Below the pieces are notes generated by a model. That model worked only from the letters and a program-made list of their open reading frames with translations. It ran no database searches and was not told the origin of the DNA. 64,000 nt of DNA from Harmothoe impar. Taxonomy: Eukaryota > Annelida > Polychaeta > Phyllodocida > Polynoidae. Within the stretch, counting starts at the first letter, position 1; each line of letters begins with the position of its first letter. Below, piece by piece: positions 54,788 to 64,000 of the stretch. The position numbers were made by a program, and so were the translations under genes. The stretch lies in assembly GCA_947462335.1 (NCBI GenBank), contig OX381721.1, positions 9,548,001 to 9,612,000 of the forward strand, read 5' to 3'.

Positions 54788-57700
54788 TTAGACAATTTAT
54801 TTTTTGTTAGGTGGACATTTGGTAGTATTTTTTACTGATGGAGGTCGTACCAAAGGCTAGATAAAAAATCATTCATTTAAAGGCCTTTAAATTGTATTCA
54901 TCAGATATTGTCAATTTTCAATAGAGACTATGGTCACAGTCAATTTAAATCGAGGATCAAAGCAAAGCTCTGTCGGTTAATGTGAATGTCAATGAGTTGA
55001 TGCACTGGCTCTGAACGTGTTGATTACTGGGTAATTTCTAAGTATAGGAAATATCCTCCCTGCCACTACACTATCTAGCCTTGACTTTCTGACCATGTAA
55101 TTTGAAACACCTCTCTACTTGGCGATCTTTATGGATCTACTACCTCTGAGCTGGCATGCCTCTCGGGTAGGGGACTTTACCCCTGTAGTGGCCCCTCTCC
55201 TACTCAGCCAACCCTATTTAGATAACTAGAAACCCATTGTAACCCAACAAAACCCAGGTAAGGGGAGCTAGGCTGGCGAAATTGATTCCTCTTGAATGTT
55301 TCAATCTATCATTCCTACTGTCGTAAAGGTATAGAGAGGGCATTGATGGAGTGAGGCCATCAACCCCAACCCCCAACCCCCACCTCCCAAGGCCCCACTC
55401 CAGATTGAATATTTACCTGTCTGAGATGGTTTTACAACAGTCCGATAGTTTTACTGTGCATCTCTACCGATTTGGCGGAGCCACTCAGAATTCTTCTTTC
55501 ACCTAAGCCAATTTTGACAATTGTCATTTCAATCGGTAACAACAACAACAACAAATTCATATCTCTTATAGTTGACGATTGAGGGAACTGCTCCTTTGTT
55601 ATACCTTTGTTTGGCCTTCATCACAAATTTAATGCATTTTTGTTCAACTGTGATAGTTTGTTAAGTGTGCTTTTTCATTTATTTATTGCATCCCTTTTGC
55701 ACCTTTGTACCACTTTGTTGCACCATTGATTTTCCATTTGTTGCACCACTTTTGTTCCTTTAGTATTGCAAAGTCGTTGGTCCTTAATAGGCGTGAGGAT
55801 TCAAATTAAGGCCACTTAAAATCAATTAATTATTAGCTTTGCGGACACATTTTGAGGAAAAAGGATGCGGGAGGGCGCATTTTATATTATTTTGTTTTAC
55901 TTTTTTCTGGAGGTGCGGGTGGGCCTTTTTCTTTTTTTCTAAGAATATTGATGGTCTTCACATTGAGATAAGGTCTAATATAACTTTTAAATTACGGCTG
56001 AGATATCAAAGATTTTGCAACATGTATTTTGAATATTTTGAGATGCGGCCTTTTTTGGCCCTTTTTTGGTCAAAAGATGAAAAAAAGACCCAATGCGGCC
56101 GTTTTTAAAGGATGCGCGCAGTGTCCTCAAAGCTGTTTATCGACTTTAAGTGGCCTAAGAGCCAGGCATGGAGATGACAGAGACAAGGACATGGGACCCA
56201 GAGGAGACATTCTCTTGGGTGAAACGGGAAAGACACCTTTGCATGCACTGTGGAAAAAATAATGACCATAAGGCGCCATTGCAGGCTTCTCTGAAGTATC
56301 AATGAGGTGTAAAATGTTGGTAGGGAGGGGTATAGTGCTTCAAGACCTAAAATCAAAAATCTTGTGAATATGCCAGCCAAATCCAAAGGTATTCCACTGA
56401 CAACCACGCCTCCATACAAATACCTAGGATGTAGCAACTGAAAAAGTCAGACGCCTCACGTAATACTGACAGGATAATTCACTCTTTGATGCTAGGTACC
56501 AACTGCAAAACTACAGCCCCCACCCCCCTCTATTTGGTCATTTGACAGCCCCTTGAAAATGTGTAATATTTTTACAGCCCCCTATTTTCTAAGAAGTCAA
56601 AATATGACAGCCCACTGTTCAGAGACCTCCTCCATTTAACATGATGTAATTTTGGAATTATATAGCTTACTCAAGTCATGTATGACATGTAAGGTATTCA
56701 TTATTTTTATATCAATTGTGAGAGCCCCTGATTCAGTACTTTTCAGTTATTGACAGCCCCCTCTTCCCTTTGCTCTGATGCACGCACTGCGACAGCTCTT
56801 CGGGGTCATTACCGCAGTTGGTACTCATTCCTATACTGAGTACCTCCCTCCCCCTAGGGATAATTATGTATATGTAACATTTGGATTACTTACCTTTGAA
56901 TATGCATATCACCTTTTACATAGTAAACCTCTGGCGAAAAACAAAGTTGATGCCCTTTAGGTAAATGTAGGGTTTGGCAAGCATAGCACATATACTAGTG
57001 ACAGGCTACTTGATGCCCCTCCCAGAACCTGACCTTGTACAAGGGTGTATGTAAACAGTGTATTGAGGAATGTGTAAGGGGCTCCAATAACCCCACAACT
57101 GTCAGCATTGGCAATAAGGTACAGCCTACAAGACACCAAGACATCGACAATCAAGGGGTATCGATACCCCACCATCTCGGATTCCTTTTGTTCTTTATGT
57201 CAGTTTTTACAGCATGTAAATCGGACCATTTTTAAGGTATTTAGGTAGTAAAAAGTGAAAGACAAAATGTTATTCTAAATATTACAAATTTTAGTGTTAT
57301 TTTTATCACAAAAAAAATAATTAAAATTTTCTTTCATTTCAGCTTCTGTACTGTAATTTTCTACAGTGTCTGTAACCTAAAATTTAGAAAATGTGGCCTA
57401 ATCTACCTCCTCTTTTTATATGATGAATAACTGATATATTACCTAAATCGACACCAAAATAGTGAGAAACTGATCACTCATAAAATTCGATACCAATGAC
57501 ATCCCTAATAGAAAGTCTTAGAACTGGCAGCTAATCAAAATACAATGAACATGTACCAAATTATTGTGGAAACAGGATTATGGCTAATTTGTTATCTCCC
57601 GTGGGCCCACCTTCACATACCTGAGGACAATGGCCACAGAAAAGTACAGATAAGGCTGGGAGAAGGCATCCTACCCCAAACTCAATTACCTTATACCAAC

Positions 57701-57922
57701 AGCTCTAATTGAGTTGTAATTATTAAATACATGTAATACAAAATATATGCTAGTACTGTATAGGCACGATAAATTGATCCCTTGGGGAGGGGGCGTCCAC
57801 TCCCTAAGCATAGAGAGCCAGCCAACACATAACATATTCATGTCTACCTTTATATTAATCATGTAGGGCGTATGTGCTTTTAGTATTTGCTACGATGATA
57901 TTTGATCGACTAATGGTCAACT
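54788..57922. other. No gene recognised
   Basis: Includes repeated GACAGCCCC motifs at 56510-56765 and a possible decayed coding patch at 56150-56440 (a frame ending in PPYKYLGCSN). The patch is too short to classify. Confidence 0.4.
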
Positions 57923-57998
57923 ATTATGTATGGTCAACTAGAGAAGGGTGCTACATTGATTTCCCGGAATTGCCAACCGTTAAATCGTTTAGGCCAAG
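57923..57998. repeat. Dispersed repeat shared with 61480-61550
   Basis: TATGTATGGTCAACTAGAGAAG, GCTACATTGATTTC and GCCAACCGTT recur at 61480-61550 with about 85 percent agreement by eye. The class is unknown. Confidence 0.5.
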
Positions 57999-58087
57999 GA
58001 ATTATGTGATGTGAGGACGAGGACAGGTGTAGGCCTATCATATCTGCCTGTGGGGGGGGGGGGGGGGGGGTACTAAAAGAAATGTGA

Positions 58088-58404
58088 CATGGGTGTGCGG
58101 CTGTCCCTTTGACAACCCTTACCCTTGCTGAGGGGGATTTTGGACAAAAGTGCCTAGGTTTTAGCAATTTTCCCCGCAGAGTCGCCCTTGGTGTACGGAC
58201 TTTTGTCAAAAGTGATCTTTGTTGCGAAGAATTTTGGCAAAAAGTGACCCTTTTTGGGGGGATTTTGTTTAAACTTCTGAAAAGTGACCCTTGGTGAGGG
58301 GGATTTTGGTGTAAATTGATCCTAGGTGAGGGGGATTTTGGCGAAAAGCAGACCCTTGGTGAGGGGGATTCTGCTCAAAAAGTACCCTTCCCAGCCGCAC
58401 ACCT
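58088..58404. repeat. Repeat with GGTGTGCGGCTG ends and GGTGAGGGGGATTTTGG units
   Basis: Inverted ends GGTGTGCGGCTG / CAGCCGCACACC enclose seven to eight degenerate 30-40-bp units containing GACCCTTGGTGAGGGGGATT. Non-coding. Confidence 0.6.
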
Positions 58405-59292
58405 GTGAATACAAAATATACCAAGTGCCCCCCACCCCATATACTTATGTGACACTGTGTCCAAAATACAGGCCTCTATTTTGTCGGTTAGTAGGTGCAG
58501 TGTTATTGTTTGGTCACCAAGGGGCAACAGTAGTCAAGCAGTGGTAAGGAGGGGGGGGGGGGTGCCCACCGGGTAACCTGTCATACTGGAGACATGGGAG
58601 GGGAGGTAGCTGAGCCTCAACCATGATACTGTTACATCCACTTAGTTTTGTATAACATTTACATATTGAAATATACCACACATTGGTTAAAATTCAGTGA
58701 ACAAGAAATTGCCCAAACTCCCCTGTAGTCATCTTGAATTACTGTAATTCAAATTACAGTTTAGTAGGTTTTGATGTAACTCACATATGACAATGGCCTC
58801 ATAAGCTTCATACCGGCTAGTGTTCCAGATGTAGTGCAGTATTAATCGGTGTACAACCTGACAACAGTATGTATCTATATGTGGAGTGTTACACATATCT
58901 GGGTGAACCCCTATATATAACCCTTTGATGATTCCGTCAAGGGTTTTTTAACCCAGGGCACTGTGTACTCCGGGTTATAGGACAGTTTGTTAAAAGATAA
59001 GAAGGTGAGTTTTAAAATTTCAGATTGTATAGTTGAGCTTCTATAGTGGAGCTATGTACTATTTAAGTGCAATAATTTGGGGAGTATTATGCATGGAATA
59101 GATCAAAAAATCAAAGAGATAGCCTGGTTATTATGTACTCAAAATATCAAAATGAAAAATTGTCACTTTTGGACTAAAACAGACATCAGATTCTGTGTGA
59201 AGACACTGAGCTCGGTGAGAAAATAATGTTTACATCAACATGTAAAACTGGACGTTCACGCAGGGCTAAATAGGGGCAGTGGTTAAGTGATG

Positions 59293-59387
59293 GAAAACCT
59301 CCGCGGAGGTGTAGTATTTGCTGTAAAACCTCTGAGGCGTAGCCGAGGAGGTTTTACAGCAAATACTACACCTCCAAGGAGGTTTTC
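59293..59387. repeat. Long foldback capped by GGCGTAGCC
   Basis: 40-bp arms (59293-59332, 59348-59387) with two mismatches, containing GTAGTATTTGCTGTAAAACC. The 15-base centre contains GGC-GTA-GCC. Confidence 0.85.
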
Positions 59388-59642
59388 TAGCTTATACTCC
59401 ATCTATGTATCGTACTGTTATTATCAGGTCATATTACATGGTGTAATTATGCCATTTTCATGCAACTTGTTAGAATACACAATGTGATTAGAGTGGGAGT
59501 CGTACTCACACATTCTACCTGTGCTGATCCTCTTATATAAGGGGGTACTTGGTTAGTCATGGGTGAATGGTTTGAGAATAACCCTATGTATTAGGGAGCT
59601 TGATCATTATACTCAGGATTGATACGTATAGTATATTGTCCT

Positions 59643-59725
59643 CTGTGGTGTAATGGTTATGACCATGGAGTCTACATCAAGGGGTGGCGTGATCGAATCC
59701 GTGTAATGTCACAACGTTTTTAGTT
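59643..59725 (+). repeat. tRNA-derived SINE head or tRNA pseudogene
   Basis: TGGTGTAATGGTTA fits a Pol III A box and GATCGAATCC a B box at tRNA spacing, but the acceptor and T stems do not pair well. A T-rich tract follows. Not a functional tRNA. Confidence 0.5.
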
Positions 59726-59892
59726 TTTCGTTTTTTTTAAACCTTATTAGCCCCTCTTTGTGCAAGATATACATCACTATATATTCCTCCATTTGGATAT
59801 TATTTTCCTTGTGTCAGGAAAAAGAAAATACAATATCATTGAATATAGCACATACTAAACAAAACAGTATGTGTTTTACCATGCACCATATG

Positions 59893-59980
59893 GGTCAGCC
59901 CCAGTGGCCGACCTGTTAGGGTGCAGGACTTTAGGTTGGGAGAATTTACAAACCTTGGTTCGAGGCCCCAAGAAGCAGGG
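59893..59980 (+). repeat. Second tRNA-derived SINE head
   Basis: TGGCCGACCTGTTAGGG resembles an A box and GGTTCGAGGCCCC a B box, about 50 bases apart. The cloverleaf is not complete. It shares no obvious body with the element at 59643. Confidence 0.45.
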
Positions 59981-60296
59981 TTTTAAGTAGGAGAGAATCT
60001 ACAAAACCTCCTCCGGAGATTATGTAGCAAAACCTCCGGACAGCACTCACAAAAACTCCGGCCAGCACCCACAAAACCTCCGGACAGCACTTCCAAAATC
60101 TCCGCTCAGGGTAGCAGAAATAAAATATGGAAATAAACCTACACTAAGGACAATAGGGACAACACCTGAACGGAGTATAATTAAAAGCACATCCCACCAC
60201 CTCTTCTTCATATCCACCAGCTCCTTTTCATGGTCACCACCTCTTCCTCATCTCCACCAATTTTGCTCCAAATCTTTCTCCAGCTTCTGCCACGGC

Positions 60297-60350
60297 TTCT
60301 GCAAAGGCTTCTACTGCAGCTTCTACTGCAGCTTCTACTGCAGCCGGGTT
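60297..60350. repeat. CTTCTACTGCAG 12-bp tandem repeat
   Basis: About four copies of a 12- to 15-bp unit, giving Leu/Gln-rich or Ser/Arg-rich frames that are not genes. Confidence 0.7.
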
Positions 60351-61013
60351 TGACACATGCTATTGTGCTACGTGTTATTCTTGTTGTACTATTCTGGACC
60401 ATCACACCATTTATGCGTTCAAACACCATCAAGCTGACACTGTTGTAAATCCGACTGTTTATACTCATTGATATAATTATATTCATCCTGGTGGTAGAAA
60501 GGTATATATAATCTATCTTATTTCTATACTTGTTTTGTTACAACAAAAAAACACACATAAAAATGATACGGTTTTCAAGGGACATTTAACCCAAGTCAAA
60601 TCAGATTATCTTAATGAACATGTCCAAAAGCAAATAAATGTATATTTGAAGTTTGTTTTGAACCAGGAATAGGTTTTTGCTCTTACAATTAACAAATTGA
60701 TAGATTTTTCCTGAAATGCTTTACATTTTCGTTTCAATCAACTTCATTCAATCCATAAAAATTTATCCATTACTCATGCCCTAGGTTTCCTGTGATCTAA
60801 ATCAGACAAGCAATGTTAGAGAATGCTGACTGCTCAAGTGTATCATATCAGAAGACTTCGTACACCTGACATAGCTGTATAGACAGCAGTCACTATGGCA
60901 ACTAAGGGAGTGGCCATTTCCCAATTTATTATGCCTAATGTAAAATGCACATCCAATGGCCTTCATGGAATATACATAAAGTCTTTATGATGATAAATGA
61001 TCGATTTAATGCT

Positions 61014-61475
61014 TACCCTAAAACCTCACATAGTACCTGTGGCTAGTATGCCAGTCAGATCGCTGGTACGGCTTATAGGATCGACCCAAAGTCGGGGTGC
61101 AGCTTATACACAAGTTAGGCTTATATGGCTGCGTCTCACGACCTTGGGCCAATGTTTTTGTCTCTGATCGGGTGCCGTCTCTGAACGGGTGCCGTCTCTG
61201 ACCGGGTGCCGTCTCTGACCTGGTGTCAGAAGGAAGTGTTTTTTATTTTTTAACATATACTTATATATATTAGGATTTGTAAAAACGTTATGGCAGTTGA
61301 TATGTAACTATAATTAGTCTCCTGCTGTTGGTAGAAGATAACTAAACTCCCAAATGGCATCCGGTCAGAGACGGCACCCGGTCAAAGACGGCACCTGGTC
61401 AGAGACGGCGCCCAGTCAGAGACAAAAACATTGGCCCAAGGTCGTGAGACACAGCCTTATGCGAGGTTTTATGGT
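61014..61475. mobile_element. MITE of the GCGGCTTATA family with nested foldback
   Basis: The outer ends TTACCCTAAAACCTCACATA and TATGCGAGGTTTTATGGTAA, plus the inner sequence GTACGGCTTATAGGATCG, match 8775-8911. The copy is opened within CTTATA by the foldback at 61127-61456; TTAT stands on both sides of the insert. Confidence 0.6.
61127..61456. mobile_element. Foldback element with tandem CGGGTGCCGTCTCTGAC arms
   Basis: Inverted arms of about 95 bp begin GGCTG(C/T)GTCTCACGACC, run through TTGGGCCAATGTTTTTGTCT and end in three to four 17-bp repeats of CGGGTGCCGTCTCTGAC. A 130-bp AT-rich centre separates them. Tandem repeats inside long inverted ends are typical of foldback transposons. Confidence 0.7.
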
Positions 61476-62068
61476 AACTGTTATGTATGCTCACCTAGAG
61501 AAGAATGCTATATTGATTTCGGGGATTGGCCAACCGTTCATTTAGCCCAAGGCACCGAGAAAGGCTGACATTAGAGTTGAGTTGGTGTGAAGATTTGATG
61601 CAGACCTCATTTAATCAGGTTGGATTTAAGGTAATACAGAAAAGCTCAAATAGTTAATAATACTCATACCCATCAAGATATTTTGTAATACATGGACTCA
61701 AGATTGTGAATAGAATATTTTATATAGAATTAATTGGAATGTAAATTTGTATGAAATTGTGTGTTAAAATACCTTAATAGCAAATTAAGCAAATCATTAC
61801 AGATAACTGAAATCACAAACACCAAGATAACAAACATAATTCCCAGCTGTAGTGGCTATTAATCAATAGTGTATAAAGTATGCTTGCAGTAATCATATTT
61901 GTTATTTCAACTGAATCTCTGTCTCTCACTGTTTGTGTCCGGTGCTTGTGTATGTTGGCCTGTCTGTCTGTGTCTCTGTTTCTCTGATGCTTGTAGAAGA
62001 GTAAATCACACAAATTAAAATTATGTCCAGAAATTCCAGAAATACCCTCCAGATATAGTAAAAAGAAG

Positions 62069-63568
62069 ATGATTTTCAATATATTACTAACTGCTCTGAC
62101 TGTGTGGAAATGGGCCCTAGTAATGTCAGGTAGGTATGCTCAAAGTATAAACATGCATGATCAAGATGTCCATAGATGTTATTCCAGATGGAATTATTTC
62201 TGCCCTTAAGTCCAAATTATACCTGTTACTTTACAAACTCACCTGGTAGACCTCTTTGAAAAATGTTTGTTAATGATAAAATTAGTGTCCGTAAAAAAAG
62301 TATGCTACAAAGACTGTTTTAAAAAATTGTTTAAGTGCAGCCTGTAACACTAGCTGGACAAAGATCTGTCTTTATGTTTTTGAACTACTATTTGATTGTG
62401 CTTTGATTTCTTTACATTGGGGCAACTTACTAATAGACAGTGTGAATATTCTCTTTGTGTACTTTTGACCTATAGCAGAGTACTGCTATTATGATCATGG
62501 GGCCGGCAACCTAGTACTGAATAAACCCACATACTGCTCATCACAAGATGGAAACAGTGATAGTGCCTCAGCTGTTGATGGAGACCGTTTGAACACACTT
62601 GCATGTAAGGAGTTAGAAACATGTGTTTTAGAATATATTTGTATCCTGATTTAGGTGCTCAAAGTAATAGGCCTACTTGTCAAACTTATTATTTATTTAT
62701 TCCTAAACATTTCTATAAATAGAAGTGTAGCAGAGAGCTACCGTTAGTCATGTCATTTGTACTTTTAAATATAATTATAACTTTACCATATAAATATTAT
62801 ACATCCATGCAGCCATCTGTTTTGTCAGCCAGGCTGAGACAGTGCCCTGGCTAGTCATAGATATAGGGGTGGAAACACCAATCAATACAATCGTCTTTGT
62901 ATCCTTGGCATGTAAGTAGAAACAAATGTAATTATTAATGCTTATATACATGTTGTGTAAACTAATATAAGGGATATATAAGAGATCATAATACACACTA
63001 AAAGTCGATAATAATAGATGTCTGAAGGGCTAAATTATATTCCTCCACACAGGGTTTGATATTTTATCCCACTGCCCCACTAACCCCACCTTGTTAAATA
63101 ATGACCACTCATTTAAGTAATATCCTACTTTTGTCTTTATCTTTAATATCTCTTAGCAACAACAATAACACTCCACAAATCCCCCTCCCCTTGGTGTTAA
63201 ATAATGACCACTTCATTAAGTAATATGGTACTTGATTATATACTTGATTATATAAAACCGCATGAAATATGTATCCCTGATAAACACAATACATGACTTT
63301 AAATGTGCTGATTGTCTTTATCCTTAATATCTCATAGCTGAGATAACAGAAAACGTAGGCTTCCTGGTGGGAAGTGCATTTGATGTTAGTAGCTTTGATC
63401 CATTGACATCAAACTATAAAATCTGTGCTGAATATTCTTCCATCTTGGAGGGTGAGGTTATCTATGCACATTGCCTTGCCATATATATTGGAAGATATGT
63501 TTGCATATACTTGACTAGTGAAAGTGTTCCTTTACATGTATGTGAAGTTGAGATTTACGAAACTCCAG
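62069..63568 (+). CDS. Secreted fucolectin/F5-8-type lectin, 5' part (4 exons)
   Basis: Exons 62069-62129, 62479-62604, 62813-62911 and 63338-63568, all phase 1 with GTAAG/GTAGG/GTGAG donors. Exon 1 is a signal peptide of about 20 residues (MIFNILLTALTVWKWALVMS). Exons 2-4 make one fucolectin-tachylectin-pentraxin (FTP, F5/8C-like) domain: NLVLNKPTYCSSQ, SASAVDGDR, ETVPWLVIDIG, then RYVCIYLTSESVPLHVCEVEIYE. The usual PWW-V-DL box appears as PWLVIDI. Known members bind fucosylated glycans outside the cell, in immunity or adhesion. The last exon ends at a donor in phase 1, so more exons, possibly more domains, lie beyond; reading through instead gives a stop at 63603. Confidence 0.8.
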
Positions 63569-64000
63569 GTGAGATCATCTTTTTTTATTCAAAGAAATTA
63601 TAGATAGAGCCAATTGAAGATGACTATCAGTAGTGACTGACTTAGATCAGAATGATAATCAGTGTAGCAGAGCATAACATTAAATCATCAGTAAAACAAC
63701 ATCTGATTTTTAGTAAACTATAATGATACCTGAATGTTGTGCTTATGATTACCCATAACATCAGGACTCGATATAACTGTGGGCGTATTTAGTCACTAGA
63801 TAACCAGCCTCGTAACTATAGCCCTCGTTGTGGGGAGGTTTGTTTTTTGATATGGTGGAAGATGACTTCACTGATGAAACTTTGGCCTTTGGATGAGTTT
63901 CATATAGCTGACCAATCTTTAATATTTTTCTCTCTAAAATTCTTAATAATTGTCCGATCAACAAACTATAAATGGGATATCGTCACTGATGTCCTCTTTA

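Noticed and set aside
56029..56437. Coding-like patch on either strand (RARHGDDRDKDMGPRGD; PPYKYLGCSN)
   Set aside because: Reminiscent of a decayed retroelement end, but too short and broken to assign.
59643..59725. Functional tRNA gene
   Set aside because: A and B boxes are present but acceptor and T stems do not form, so it is treated as a SINE head or pseudogene.
63569..63603. Terminal exon of the fucolectin gene by read-through to TAG at 63603
   Set aside because: The donor CCAG-GTGAGA at 63568 is strong and in phase with the other introns, so continuation downstream is preferred.

Overview
The window is nuclear DNA from a metazoan. Its host genes have short exons, GT-AG introns and no operons, and it is dense in transposable elements, minisatellites and homopolymeric G/C runs. 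The gene products (ORC4, MRPL32, a C-type lectin, a fucolectin-type protein) and the transposon set (a Ngaro-like tyrosine-recombinase element, an envelope-bearing Ty3/Gypsy element, hAT-like and other MITEs) suggest a marine invertebrate, perhaps an invertebrate deuterostome. No marker in the window fixes the species.

Layout. 1-17 kb: no host gene could be supported; the stretch holds dispersed repeats, foldbacks and a 58-bp minisatellite (14.83-15.48 kb). 17.1-22.6 kb: a three-exon secreted coiled-coil C-type lectin gene on the + strand, with a MITE in intron 2 and a 30-bp satellite that begins inside its last codons. 23.1-27.6 kb: five minus-strand exons of ORC4 covering the N-terminal and Walker A/B part of the AAA+ domain; the C-terminal exons were not found. 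28.1-29.5 kb: a dead non-LTR retrotransposon fragment. 29.4-30.0 kb and 36.1-38.4 kb: two copies of one locus, the MRPL32 promoter region, lying either side of an assembly gap (30,710-30,909). The second copy carries three insertions absent from the first: a TTAA-flanked element that itself contains a complete Ngaro-like element, a hAT-like element, and a MITE with palindromic ends. The first copy lacks MRPL32 exon 1.

MRPL32 spans 38.27-53.27 kb. Its first intron is about 14 kb because a 12.2-kb Gypsy element (39,120-51,288, minus strand) sits in it. That element has 868-bp LTRs that look identical, a 4-bp target duplication, gag and pol joined by a textbook -1 frameshift signal, and a baculovirus-F-like envelope frame broken by one in-frame TAG. 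53.3-62 kb: repeats, foldbacks and tRNA-like SINE heads, with no supported gene. 62.07-63.57 kb: the 5' part of a secreted fucolectin/F5-8-type lectin gene that probably runs out of the window.

The host genes show no shared pathway. What ties the window together is the layering of mobile elements: MITE, then Gypsy inside it; TTAA element, then Ngaro inside it; a dispersed MITE, then a foldback inside it. Internal empty sites allow several insertions to be reconstructed. Exon boundaries were set by eye from reading frame, splice consensus and remembered family features; no alignment or search was run.
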